Assembly (NCBI GenBank): GCA_002407045.1
Contig: DHKB01000061.1
Coordinates: 22,569 to 82,034 of the forward strand
DNA length: 59,466 nucleotides
Origin: Candidatus Bruticola papionis
Lineage (GTDB): Bacteria > Vulcanimicrobiota > Xenobia > Xenobiales > Xenobiaceae
Reading direction: 5' to 3'
Shown: in pieces, positions 8,781 through 17,692 of the stretch
Layout of the letters: the number at the start of each line of letters is the position of its first letter
Position numbering within the stretch: the stretch's first letter is position 1
Made by a program: the position numbers and the translations under genes
Notes under the pieces: generated by a model
Told to the model about the DNA's origin: nothing
What the model saw: only the letters and a program-made list of their open reading frames with translations
Databases searched by the model: none

Positions 8781-9905
8781 TTACTTCTGAGCAGCGCAGT
8801 TGATGTAGCCCATGACGTTACCGCTATTTAAGCTATAGCTTCTTCTGGCCACAGAGTTAGAAGAGTTGCCTTCAATAGTATAAACCTTACCATTGGCGAC
8901 TTTTTCGACAATACCGATGTGGTCGGAAGTACCGTCACCCTGCCAGTCGAAGAGAATAGCGTCACCAGCTTGAGGAGTATAAGAACCACGACCAGCCCAG
9001 ATGTTTTCCTTCTTGGCCCAGTTGACGATAGTAGGACAGTAGTTTACATTGGAACAAGAGGAAGTGTCTAATACACCATGATCTTTGAGCATATTCATGG
9101 CCCAAGCAGCGCACCAAGGAGTGGTCTGGCAATTGATGCCGCTCTTCTTGGTGATCTTGTTAATCTGAGCAGCGTTACCACTTTCAGTCATACCAACCAT
9201 AGCACCAGCGTCGGAAAGCAAGCCACTTACGCCCTTATTGGCGCCGTAGTTTCCATTATTACCTACACTGCTAGCACTACCAGAACCGCTGGCGCTGCCA
9301 GTGGAAGAAGAGCCCATAACGCTGGAAGTCAAGGAACTCATATCCATGGCTTTAGCTAAGTCACCATACTGAGAAGCGGCCAGATTGCAAAGAGCGGTCA
9401 TCTGCTCATCACTCATACCAGGGAAGAATTCTTTGAAATAAGTCTTCAGCATATTGGTAGCGAGATTCATTACCTCACTATTGGTGCTGGAGCTAGAAGA
9501 AGACTTGCTAGCCGAAGAAATGCTATCAATAATAGTCTGGGTAAAATCTGTAGAAGTAGAGAAACCAGCGGCAGAAGAAGCGGACAAACCGGAAGCGGCG
9601 GTAATCTGACTAATCTGATCTGTTACAGAAAGATTAGAAGAGGTCAGTTTCTGAATCTGGTCACTAAAAGAAGATGAGACTGAATCGATAGAAGAAGAGC
9701 CAGAGGAAGCCTTAGCGACTTGCTGACTAAGCAATTCCATATTCTGCGCGGAAGCAGCCTGAAGAGCTTGCTGGGTAAGCACTCCCATACCACCACTCTG
9801 CGCAGCCATAGATTGCTTCTGCATATTGGCATAGATAGCCTGAGCATTTTTGTAATCATTAGCCGTCATCATAGCTATAGTAGAAGCGTTAGACAAAGCA
9901 CCCAT
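8781..9905 (-). CDS. CHAP-domain hydrolase with Ser-rich N-terminus and no signal peptide
   Basis: A 374-residue protein. Residues 1-220 are Ser/Ala/Gln-rich and largely helical or disordered. The C-terminal about 130 residues form a CHAP (NlpC/P60-related) amidase domain: catalytic Cys in TTPWCAAWAMNML, His in TSDHIGIVEKV, and a polar third residue in YTIEGNSSN. CHAP domains cleave peptidoglycan amide or peptide bonds. The start, MGALSNASTIAMM, carries no Sec signal, which is unusual for a wall hydrolase; export by a dedicated secretion machine is possible (inference). The ATG at 9905 has GAGAGG 8 bases upstream. The gene stands alone between terminators. Target wall, own or foreign, is unknown. 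Confidence 0.82.
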   Translation of the reverse strand: MGALSNASTIAMMTANDYKNAQAIYANMQKQSMAAQSGGMGVLTQQALQAASAQNMELLSQQVAKASSGSSSIDSVSSSFSDQIQKLTSSNLSVTDQISQITAASGLSASSAAGFSTSTDFTQTIIDSISSASKSSSSSSTNSEVMNLATNMLKTYFKEFFPGMSDEQMTALCNLAASQYGDLAKAMDMSSLTSSVMGSSSTGSASGSGSASSVGNNGNYGANKGVSGLLSDAGAMVGMTESGNAAQINKITKKSGINCQTTPWCAAWAMNMLKDHGVLDTSSCSNVNYCPTIVNWAKKENIWAGRGSYTPQAGDAILFDWQGDGTSDHIGIVEKVANGKVYTIEGNSSNSVARRSYSLNSGNVMGYINCAAQK

Positions 9906-10016
9906 GAGAATTACCTCTCTTTTTTAACTAGAATTGCTTTTATTTTCAAGGCATATCGCCTAAAAGTAAAGAGTTTCAAACAATTTTTTTAGAGATATTT
10001 TTAACTAACTCATCAT

Positions 10017-10072
10017 AAAAAAAGACCCGCTCTGTACGTGCTTCAAAAAGGCTTGCGTACTTTAGCGGGGTA
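10017..10072 (-). terminator. Rho-independent terminator of the zinc-ribbon paralogue pair
   Basis: On the - strand the arms AGCGGG and CCCGCT enclose a second stem (GTACG with CGTAC) and are followed by a run of seven T residues (complement of 10017-10023). It closes the operon formed by the two genes from 12551 to 10098. Confidence 0.82.
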
Positions 10073-10097
10073 TACAAAAAAAACAAATTGGGAAAAA

Positions 10098-11288
10098 TTA
10101 ACCAGCGATTTGACGTGTTTGTTCTACTCCTTCAATCATGCTTTCCAAAGTAGAATCGAGCTCATCATCGCTAATTTCGCCACCATTTTGCATATGTTCA
10201 CACACATAGTAAGCGTTTTCCAATTTAGTAAGTCCCTCTTCTATAGCTTCGCGGGATAGAATTAAAGACTCACCTTCCGCTTCAGCGCCATTAAAAGCGC
10301 TTTCTGGCAAAGAGGCGTACCTGTCTTTAAGCTCGCCTACGAATTTGCCATATTCATGCAATCCAGTCGCAAACTCACTCCAGGCGTCATTACCTTCACG
10401 CAAAGAGCTTATGCTATCCAAAATTGTTTGCACACACGTAGGTAGCATAGGCAACAAACAATTACTTTCAACTCCAACTTCGCCAGCGATACGCTCAGGC
10501 AACCTCATTCCACAAGAAGGGCAACGCTTATCCCACTCACAAACCTCACAACCACACTTAGGGCAATGCCAAACTTGTTGTGCCATCAAAGCTTCTTGTT
10601 TAGCTTTAGTCTCTTTGTATTTTTCTATTAAAACATCGCCAGTTACTTTCAAAGCTTCTAAGGCAGCAGGCAATTCCTCTATAGATTGGCATTCGCAAAC
10701 TCTAAATAAATTATCTAAAGCTTCACAGTAGTCTTCTATATGTTCAGGCAAAGACTTGCAAGCGACCAACTTGTCGAAAGAAGGACGCAAATAGTCGAGA
10801 CGGTTTTCCAGCATATCCCAATCGCGACGTCCCTCAACCACAGCCTGACCAGCTTTAAGAACTCCATCAATACTATCAAACTCAGAAATTTTTGGTTTGG
10901 AATTTCTCAATTCTTCGAGTTTGGCTAAACTTTTTTCCGTTTCTTTTAACTGATTGACCAAAGCATTGACGTCACGTACCGCTCCTTCGACATCTTCGCC
11001 CTTCAAGTCACAAATGAGAGAAGAAAGGACTCCACCTACACCTTCAAGATCAGCATAAACTTGAGCGATATGCTCCAGTTCTTCTTCATTGTAATCGTAG
11101 CCGCGCACGCTATACTTGAAGGCCAACACAAAAGCAGACATGACTATATCGCACTGGTGTAATTCTTCACGAAGCTGGGCAAGAGGTTCTTTATTGACTA
11201 TACAATGTTCCAAACCACTCACAAAACTACGTAAATGGGGAATCAATTTGGGAAAAGAATCATCAAGCTTAGGCAGCTTATCTACCAT
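10098..11288 (-). CDS. Helical protein with central zinc ribbon, downstream paralogue of a tandem pair
   Basis: A 396-residue cytoplasmic protein of unknown function, without signal peptide or membrane segment. It opens MVDKLPKLDDSFPKLIPHLR, closely matching the N-terminus of its upstream neighbour, so the two are tandem paralogues. About 230 helical residues are followed by a zinc ribbon (CPKCG, then CPSCGMRLPE, near residue 250) and another acidic helical segment. The ATG at 11288 has GGAGG 4 bases upstream; an ATG at 11318 would place that site inside the gene. It follows the paralogue with about 45 bases between and shares a terminator with it. A scaffold or adaptor role is possible but not shown. 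Confidence 0.72.
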   Translation of the reverse strand: MVDKLPKLDDSFPKLIPHLRSFVSGLEHCIVNKEPLAQLREELHQCDIVMSAFVLAFKYSVRGYDYNEEELEHIAQVYADLEGVGGVLSSLICDLKGEDVEGAVRDVNALVNQLKETEKSLAKLEELRNSKPKISEFDSIDGVLKAGQAVVEGRRDWDMLENRLDYLRPSFDKLVACKSLPEHIEDYCEALDNLFRVCECQSIEELPAALEALKVTGDVLIEKYKETKAKQEALMAQQVWHCPKCGCEVCEWDKRCPSCGMRLPERIAGEVGVESNCLLPMLPTCVQTILDSISSLREGNDAWSEFATGLHEYGKFVGELKDRYASLPESAFNGAEAEGESLILSREAIEEGLTKLENAYYVCEHMQNGGEISDDELDSTLESMIEGVEQTRQIAG

Positions 11289-11333
11289 GTTACCTCCAAC
11301 GAACTGTGTCATGTGCACGTAAAAGAAAACCGA

Positions 11334-12551
11334 TTATTTTTTAGAACTGCGATATTTTTGAGCTAATCCGCCCATACTACGCATTTCCTTAACCGCTTTA
11401 ACCATAACTTCCAAAGCACATTGCAAATGGAACCTGTCGACAGGTGGCTCAAACTCCTCTAAAAGCTCAACAGCTTTGGAAAGATTTTCTATACAAGTAT
11501 TGGCCAAATCGATAATGCCGTCAATATTTTCGCGTTCTTCCGGAGTCGTCTTAATTTTAGAAGCAGCCATTTTATTTATACGCGAATTGGCGTCAGCTAC
11601 ACGTCGGCGCAATTCTCCCACAGCACGCTTGAAAGGACGAATCATCTTGGCATTATTGGGAAGCTCTTGAGCAATATCCATAATACGCTGTACGTATTCG
11701 GGCATACCTTCATAAGCAGCTTCACCTTTTTCAGAGCCCTTATCGGCGATAGAGCCTCTTTCAAATTCTTCGGGCATCCTAGCTCCACATGAGAAGCACT
11801 TTTTGCTGCCTTCAATCATAGGCTTACCACAATAAGGACACAAAACTGTAGAAGAAGAGTCGGTGTCTATTTGACTATCTTGGAAGTTGACTAGATCTTC
11901 ACCGCTCGCTTTTACTTCTTCCAAAACTTCCGGCAAAGCCTCTAAATTTCGTTCGTTAAGTACCTCAACGAGACGTTCTAAAGCCCTATCGTGGCGAATC
12001 AGTTCTTCAGGTAATCCAGTTCCGGACACGATCTCATTCCACTGAGGAATAAGAGCTTCCAAACGAGCGCTCAAAGCTTCCCATTCGGCTCCATTAGTCT
12101 CCAATACAAAGTTGCCAGCCCGCAGCAAACTATCTACAACGGGCACTTCAGAATAAATATGGCTATCGCCCACAGCGGCTTTCAAATCCATATTCAATTC
12201 TTCCAAATCTTTTAAGTGATCATAAATGTTGGCCACACAAGAGACAGCCGCAGCTGTAGCGTCCATACTCAAAGCTGTTTCTAATTTGGCCATTTCGGAA
12301 CTCATACGCGTAAAGAGAAGCACTATTTCGTTAATAGCTTCGTTGCGTTCCGGAGGAAGTTCTTTTAAGCGCAAAACTTCCATAAAATTGCCCAAAGCGG
12401 TTCCTAAAGCAGCGTCACATTGACGGAACTCGAAGGCGGTACAAGTTAAGCTGACCCCACCATCCACACACTCAGACATAATTTTTACAAGTTGTCTGAA
12501 AGAGGGAATTATACGTGGGAAATTGTCGTCTAGCGCTGGAAATTTAGCCAT
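11334..12551 (-). CDS. Helical protein with central zinc ribbon, upstream paralogue of a tandem pair
   Basis: A 405-residue protein of unknown function with the same plan as the gene downstream: a shared start (MAKFPALDDNFPRIIPSFRQ), about 250 helical residues, a zinc ribbon (CPYCGKPMIEG, then CFSCGARMPEEF near residue 265) and a helical C-terminal part ending in a basic tail (YRSSKK). The pair diverges most after the ribbon. The ATG at 12551 has no strong ribosome binding site, but the alignable N-terminus supports it. No enzyme motif is visible. Tandem duplication followed by divergence is the simplest reading. Confidence 0.72.
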   Translation of the reverse strand: MAKFPALDDNFPRIIPSFRQLVKIMSECVDGGVSLTCTAFEFRQCDAALGTALGNFMEVLRLKELPPERNEAINEIVLLFTRMSSEMAKLETALSMDATAAAVSCVANIYDHLKDLEELNMDLKAAVGDSHIYSEVPVVDSLLRAGNFVLETNGAEWEALSARLEALIPQWNEIVSGTGLPEELIRHDRALERLVEVLNERNLEALPEVLEEVKASGEDLVNFQDSQIDTDSSSTVLCPYCGKPMIEGSKKCFSCGARMPEEFERGSIADKGSEKGEAAYEGMPEYVQRIMDIAQELPNNAKMIRPFKRAVGELRRRVADANSRINKMAASKIKTTPEERENIDGIIDLANTCIENLSKAVELLEEFEPPVDRFHLQCALEVMVKAVKEMRSMGGLAQKYRSSKK

Positions 12552-12625
12552 GATACTGTAAGAAATTCTATTGTATTGCAGGGCTTCCTGTATTTTTCTT
12601 AAGTAATAGAATATAAAATTTTTTA

Positions 12626-12679
12626 TAATAAAAAATCACTTTGCCTCCAAATGTGCAAAAAGCAATAGGCAAAGTGATT
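12626..12679 (-). terminator. Rho-independent terminator of the Ala/Gly-rich orphan gene
   Basis: A perfect 13-bp stem, AATCACTTTGCCT (12634-12646) with AGGCAAAGTGATT (12667-12679), is followed on the - strand by a T-rich tract. It ends the gene whose stop is at 12767. Confidence 0.85.
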
Positions 12680-12766
12680 GATAAAATTATAAAGTTACCT
12701 TACTTATATTGGCTTACACTAAATATTTTATTATGCTATTAAAAGCCCAAGAGCTTGATAACACAA

Positions 12767-13726
12767 TTAAGTGACGGCTGAACTTTTCGAGCTAGTTGAC
12801 TTACTTGACATACTCGCCACCATATTATGATTTTGGGAAGCCGAAAGCCCCATCTTCAATTTATTGTCACTGGAAGCACACGTAAAAGAAAGGCCACGTT
12901 TGCGTCCTACATTTTCAGCACAAAGCATGCTACTTTTGGCTAAATTTCCCACATTTTTTATTTGTTGATAAATATTATTGAGAGTTTGCCAAGCATTCTT
13001 AACATAGTTGAGCTGTTTACTAGCTGAAGCTCCTAAGCTAAGCCCAGAAGCTAACAAACTCTTAGAATTCAGTTCCAATTTTTGACCATATTGGCGCATT
13101 TGCATACCACGTTGCTTTAAAGCTTTGCCTTTTGATATGAGCGCCATACCGGCAGCTTTGGTAAAAGGGCAACCGAGCATAGCCTTACCAGCAGCTTCCA
13201 TAGCCGTCCCCGAAGCGTAAAGCGCCAAGCCGGAAGCGATCTTAACCAAAGCCTGTTGGGCTAATTTTTGGCCATTCTGTTTTAAAGTAGAGCCAAGCTT
13301 ATTTATATGCAAAGCCTGCTCTCTATTTTGATTTAAGGTAATGGAGCGACTGATACATTTTTGTTGTTTGGCTTCCGAATCGGAAGAAATTTGCCAATGG
13401 CGTCCATACTCGGCTTTGAGTTGCTGATTAGACAAAGCTTCAGCTTCTTGCTCACTTAAATTTCTGGGTACAAGAGAAGTTGACGAAACTTGGCCTTGTT
13501 TTGTTGAAAGCATGCCCGATGTTCCCTGACGAGAATATTTAGAAGATAAATGATTAAAATTAAAAAAGGAACCTACATCTGTAGTTAAGGACAGACTGTC
13601 TTCCTTGTTTATTGGCTCGACTTGATACTCGGACTTATTGCTGTAGCTCTCTTTAGCTTTAAAACTTGATATTGCAATCCTACAGTCAGCGAAAGTGCCA
13701 CTCTGGGCAGAGTTTATTTTTACCAT
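12767..13726 (-). CDS. Orphan protein with Ala/Gly-rich amphipathic helical core
   Basis: A 319-residue protein I do not recognise. Residues 1-130 are polar and Ser-rich with no signal peptide. Residues about 145-230 form a long helical, moderately hydrophobic region with a recurring small-residue pattern, for example SGLALYASGTAMEAAGKAM and AAGMALISKGKALKQRGMQM. The C-terminal end is Ser/Lys-rich (SSKSTSSKSSAVT). This architecture, a polar N-terminus and a hydrophobic helical middle without signal peptide, is seen in some type III secretion translocators, but also in other proteins, so the comparison is only suggestive. The ATG has AAGGGGGG upstream. The gene is monocistronic, with its own terminator. 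Confidence 0.65.
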   Translation of the reverse strand: MVKINSAQSGTFADCRIAISSFKAKESYSNKSEYQVEPINKEDSLSLTTDVGSFFNFNHLSSKYSRQGTSGMLSTKQGQVSSTSLVPRNLSEQEAEALSNQQLKAEYGRHWQISSDSEAKQQKCISRSITLNQNREQALHINKLGSTLKQNGQKLAQQALVKIASGLALYASGTAMEAAGKAMLGCPFTKAAGMALISKGKALKQRGMQMRQYGQKLELNSKSLLASGLSLGASASKQLNYVKNAWQTLNNIYQQIKNVGNLAKSSMLCAENVGRKRGLSFTCASSDNKLKMGLSASQNHNMVASMSSKSTSSKSSAVT

Positions 13727-13838
13727 ACCATTCCCCCCTTATATATGATATGTGATTATATTGCTTAGCCGCTTTAAACACGGGCGCAACTTCAGTTTAG
13801 CATATCAATAGTCATTACGAAAGAGCGCTAAAAGACAG

Positions 13839-13886
13839 AAAAAAAACGCTCCATTCAGTTTTATGACAACCAAATGAAGCGTTCCA
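13839..13886 (-). terminator. Rho-independent terminator of the nucleoside kinase gene
   Basis: On the - strand, AACGCT (complement of 13878-13883) pairs with AGCGTT (complement of 13845-13850), the stem extending inward with an ATT/AAT pairing, and eight T residues follow. It lies just beyond the stop at 13899. Confidence 0.8.
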
Positions 13887-13898
13887 TTTAATATCTTA

Positions 13899-15584
13899 TT
13901 AGTATTGATAAATACTTCCGCCTAAGAACTCACGCAAAACAGAGTTTTTGGGGACCCACTCTGAATCCATAGGCACTACTTTAGTCAAGAAGCGCAGCAT
14001 GTCTCTAGCCATGGTATAAGAGGGGCTATCTTCAGGAACTTCCAAAAGATAAGGCCAAGCATAATGGCGGAAAACAGCCAATTCGTAGGCTAAAGCCGAA
14101 TTAAAAATGGCATCGGAACGACTCTGGTGAGGGAAAATATATTTATTCTCTCCTCGACGGACACTCGGCCAGCGCTTAATGGTACTGTCAGCCGATACGC
14201 CTCGATATCGTCTATCTCGGATAATGCGACGCAATAAACGCGCATAAGTAGTGGGCACTCTATTAACATTGTCCATGTTGAGCTGAGGCAAAGCGCTCAC
14301 AAAAATAGCGTAACGGTTTTCTCTGGATATGGCCTCGGTAATGGCCGGATTAAGGCCATGAATACCTTCCATAAGCAAAATTTGGTCGTCACCTAAGCAA
14401 AGCGAACTTTCTTCTTCAGCGGGAAAGGGACGCTGATTAACAAAATCAAAGCGCGGTATTTTAGTAACTTTACCTTCCACTAAAGATTGCAAGTCACTCT
14501 TAATGCGCTGTAAATTCAAGGCCTCAATAGCTTCGAAATCGTAGTCGCCCTTTTCGTCGCGTGGACATTGTTCACAAGGTAAATAATAATCATCCAAGCC
14601 AACATAAACGGTGCGTTTTCCCATAGCTTGCAAATGGGTGGAAAGACGACGTACGGTGCTGGTTTTTCCTGAACTAGAAGGGCCAGAAATAAAGACAACC
14701 TTTATGCCGGGACGGGAAAGAATATCGTGAGCAATTTCACCTATGCGCAATTCATGCAAAGTTTCGCTTACTTGCACTAAGTTTTGGCCTTCACCGTTCA
14801 AAATCAACCTATTCAATTTGCCTACGGTGTCGATATTCATGCGCTTGTTCCAATTTTTAGCCTGAGTAGCTGCTCCAAGCATAAAGCTTTTCAACTCTTC
14901 AGAAGGAAGTTGCACAGGTTCTTGAGCCAAAAGTAGACCTTCAGGCATACCCACAACTTTAATCGAACGCAAGAATCCGGCATCGGGAACAAATGGCCCG
15001 TAGGCCAAATCGGTATAATCGCCAATATTGACTATACCAAATTTTGATCCCACCCAACAATTGACAACGTAACGTCTATCGCCGTCAGGATCTTCTACCA
15101 TGCTTAAAGCAGCTGAAGGCGGGACCAAGCTATTTTTGAATGGTACCCTCTTCGCACAAAGTTGGGCAAATGTTTCATTAACTTCTTTTCCAAAAGCTTC
15201 AATATCTTCTACATTTTTTACATAGAAGAAGAGCTGACTGTGCAATGATTGACCGATTTCTAAAGCAGCTTCAGGATTAACTAATTTGGCAGCATAAACT
15301 AACAGATAGGCAGAACTACGCGTGACAATATGACGACCGAAATAGTCATCGTTGGTCAGAGGAGTGATTTTGCAATCTGAGGCTATGCGAGCTTTCAAAT
15401 CGACGATCTCACCGTCAACTTGAGCCCCTACGTAACCTACTTTACGCAAATGATTTATGCATAAAGGCAATTTCATGGCTTGCGCCGAGTCGTCTATGCC
15501 CAAATCGCGACACAGTACATCGCAAATAAAAGTATCGTTGGAAACTTCCTGAACGCCGTGAGGCAGAGTTACTTTACATAACAT
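13899..15584 (-). CDS. TGS-domain nucleoside (uridine-type) kinase
   Basis: A 561-residue protein. The N-terminus (about residues 1-65) resembles the TGS domain and the next 200 residues the second additional domain of threonyl-tRNA synthetase (FGRHIVTRSSAYLLVYAAK, HSQLFFYVKN). The C-terminal half is a uridine kinase/phosphoribulokinase fold with P-loop ISGPSSSGKTSTVRRL near residue 300 and the segment YVGLDDYYLP. This arrangement matches the long nucleoside kinase family of anaerobic bacteria, which would phosphorylate uridine or a related nucleoside with ATP or GTP. The ATG is preceded by AAGGGGAG. It lies 25 bases after the helicase gene, which may be co-transcribed with it. True substrate not determinable here. 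Confidence 0.87.
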   Translation of the reverse strand: MLCKVTLPHGVQEVSNDTFICDVLCRDLGIDDSAQAMKLPLCINHLRKVGYVGAQVDGEIVDLKARIASDCKITPLTNDDYFGRHIVTRSSAYLLVYAAKLVNPEAALEIGQSLHSQLFFYVKNVEDIEAFGKEVNETFAQLCAKRVPFKNSLVPPSAALSMVEDPDGDRRYVVNCWVGSKFGIVNIGDYTDLAYGPFVPDAGFLRSIKVVGMPEGLLLAQEPVQLPSEELKSFMLGAATQAKNWNKRMNIDTVGKLNRLILNGEGQNLVQVSETLHELRIGEIAHDILSRPGIKVVFISGPSSSGKTSTVRRLSTHLQAMGKRTVYVGLDDYYLPCEQCPRDEKGDYDFEAIEALNLQRIKSDLQSLVEGKVTKIPRFDFVNQRPFPAEEESSLCLGDDQILLMEGIHGLNPAITEAISRENRYAIFVSALPQLNMDNVNRVPTTYARLLRRIIRDRRYRGVSADSTIKRWPSVRRGENKYIFPHQSRSDAIFNSALAYELAVFRHYAWPYLLEVPEDSPSYTMARDMLRFLTKVVPMDSEWVPKNSVLREFLGGSIYQY

Positions 15585-15609
15585 ACAAAATGCACTCCCC
15601 TTGACTTAG

Positions 15610-17535
15610 CTAATACTTTTTATTTCTGCGCTGAGAACGGCCTCCCCTATTGAAACTATCTTTTTTGGGGCCACGTCTATTGCCAGAATCTGAGCCTTTG
15701 AGAGCACGGTCAGAGGCTCCATGTCGGCCGCCCCTTCGTTCATTACTGTGAGTCCGTTTGCCCTTATCGTCTTTAGCAAAGCTGCGGCCTCCGTTTTTGC
15801 GTCCCTCACCACGTCTACCTTTAGCTTCATGACGTTCTTTAGAGCCACCATTTTTATGTTTAACCGATTTAACTTCAACCGGTAATAACACTTTAAGCTT
15901 TTCGGGCGTAATTAAACGAGCTCTCAAGCGCACAGGGCCAAAGTCATAATGGTTTAAAGCTTCCAAAACTGCAGCAGTATCTTCGCTGGGAAGTTCCACA
16001 AAAGTAGTATGAGAGCGCAATTCTATATCGCCTACCTCTGTTTTAGACAAAGAAGCAGCTTCAGCCAGCATACGCAAGATAGCTTGAACATTGATACCGT
16101 CGCTACGTCCCAAATTTATCTGAATATAGCTCATGCCTTCAGCAGCTGCAGCGCCAGCTTTTTTGGCCGCTTTATCTAAAAGACTGTTGCGCTCAGCTTT
16201 ACTACGGCGGCTGCCCCTATCAAGTTCTTGCACAGATACATTATAACCGGCTGTAAAAATGGCTCTGGCCCTGGGCAGCATACTAAGTACAGCGGCCAAA
16301 CTGTCGGAAGGACTCAAGTAACTAAGCAACTCGGCTGCCAAAAGACGATAATCTTCATTGACAGCAGAAGCTAATCTTTCCGTAACTTCTTTATGGAAAT
16401 CGGCTTTTATGCGACGGCGTACTTCTTCAGCTTGCGGCAATTTGCCAATCTCAATGTCAATTTTAGCTTTGCCCACCAGCCTCTTAAAGCGATTAAGTTC
16501 ATGTCTAGCTACAAAAGTAATGGCTGTGCCACGCTTACCGGCTCTGCCTGTACGACCAACGCGGTGGATATAAGTTTCAGTATTTTGAGGAGGGGCCATA
16601 TTTATTACATGGGTCACTCCCTCAACATCTAAACCGCGGGCAGCCACATCGGTAGCGACCAAATATTTAGCAGCTCCACTGCGGAAACTACTCAGAGTGC
16701 GCGTCCGTTCAGCTTGAGCCATATCTCCATGTAAAGAAAGTACATTTAAGCCAGAATGGATCAAAGTTTGCGTAAGCTCGTCTGTTTCTACTTTGGTATG
16801 GCAGAAAATGATGGCCAATTGTGGAGCTTCAGCGTGCAAAATATTGCAAAGGGCTTTAGCACGCCATTCTTTAGCCACCAAATATACTTCGTGACTTATA
16901 TCGTGAGCTGCCGTCAGACCAACACTGATAGAAATACGGTGACAATCTTCGCGCAAAGTTTTTTGCGCCAGTTCTTCCATCTCGGCTGGCATAGTGGCTG
17001 AGAAAAGCAATGTCTGGCGTTCTGCTGGCAAAGAAGCCAAAATTTTGTCTAATTCTTCAGCAAAACCCATATCCAAAATTTCATCGGCTTCATCTAAGAC
17101 TAAAGCTCGACAACCACTTAAATCTAAGGAACCGCGCTCAATATGGTCAATCAAGCGCCCAGGAGTGCCAACAATAACTGGAGCTCCTTGCTTCAAAGAG
17201 CGCATTTGCTCATGATAGCTTCCTCCTCCATACAACAAAGCGGCTTTGGTACCCAGGGAGTTTATTACTCTAGCTACTTGCATAGCCAGTTCTCTGGTAG
17301 GCAAGACTACCAAAATAGAGGCCGGACGCGTATTGTCTGGATTATTAAGAAGAGGCAAAGAGAAGGCTAAAGTTTTTCCTGTTCCTGTACAAGATTGAAC
17401 CAATAGATCAGTTCCGGCCAGTACATCATCCCAGCAAGCTTGTTGCACCTCGGTAGGAGTAGTAAAGCCAGCTTTTTGCAAACTTTCTTGCAAAGCACTA
17501 TTAAGCGGCCATTGGGTAAAAGGAATTAGTTCCAT
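15610..17535 (-). CDS. deaD: DEAD-box RNA helicase of the CsdA/DeaD type
   Basis: A 641-residue ATP-dependent RNA helicase for ribosome assembly and RNA unwinding, commonly cold-inducible. It shows the Q motif (FTQWPLNSALQESLQKAGF), Walker A (SCTGTGKT), VLDEADEILDMGF near residue 146, LFSATMP and the arginine-finger motif HRVGRTGRAGKRG. After the two RecA domains comes a DbpA/CsdA-type RNA-binding domain (QINLGRSDGINVQAILRML) and a Lys/Arg/Gly-rich tail of about 75 residues ending SQRRNKKY. The ATG at 17535 has AAAGG 7 bases upstream; an upstream ATG at 17607 would require translating through a terminator hairpin. That hairpin, 30 bases before the start, may serve as an attenuator. Confidence 0.93.
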   Translation of the reverse strand: MELIPFTQWPLNSALQESLQKAGFTTPTEVQQACWDDVLAGTDLLVQSCTGTGKTLAFSLPLLNNPDNTRPASILVVLPTRELAMQVARVINSLGTKAALLYGGGSYHEQMRSLKQGAPVIVGTPGRLIDHIERGSLDLSGCRALVLDEADEILDMGFAEELDKILASLPAERQTLLFSATMPAEMEELAQKTLREDCHRISISVGLTAAHDISHEVYLVAKEWRAKALCNILHAEAPQLAIIFCHTKVETDELTQTLIHSGLNVLSLHGDMAQAERTRTLSSFRSGAAKYLVATDVAARGLDVEGVTHVINMAPPQNTETYIHRVGRTGRAGKRGTAITFVARHELNRFKRLVGKAKIDIEIGKLPQAEEVRRRIKADFHKEVTERLASAVNEDYRLLAAELLSYLSPSDSLAAVLSMLPRARAIFTAGYNVSVQELDRGSRRSKAERNSLLDKAAKKAGAAAAEGMSYIQINLGRSDGINVQAILRMLAEAASLSKTEVGDIELRSHTTFVELPSEDTAAVLEALNHYDFGPVRLRARLITPEKLKVLLPVEVKSVKHKNGGSKERHEAKGRRGEGRKNGGRSFAKDDKGKRTHSNERRGGRHGASDRALKGSDSGNRRGPKKDSFNRGGRSQRRNKKY

Positions 17536-17565
17536 ATTCAAACCTTTCAAGTGAATCAAAAATAC

Positions 17566-17613
17566 AAAAAAAGAGCGTCTTGAGAACGACTTAAGCTGAA
17601 TTCTCAAGACGCT
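17566..17613 (-). terminator. Terminator or attenuator in front of the helicase gene
   Basis: A perfect 13-bp stem, AGCGTCTTGAGAA (17574-17586) with TTCTCAAGACGCT (17601-17613), is followed on the - strand by seven T residues (complement of 17566-17572). It lies between the stop at 17693 and the helicase ATG at 17535. Only 30 bases separate the T-run from the ATG, too few for a full promoter and leader, so readthrough or regulated attenuation seems needed for helicase expression unless the gene starts elsewhere. Confidence 0.85.
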
Positions 17614-17692
17614 TGAGCATGTTCAAATTATCCGAAGAAAAATAATAAAAGTGCTACCGAACTAAAGACAAATGAAAATCATAAAACAAATG

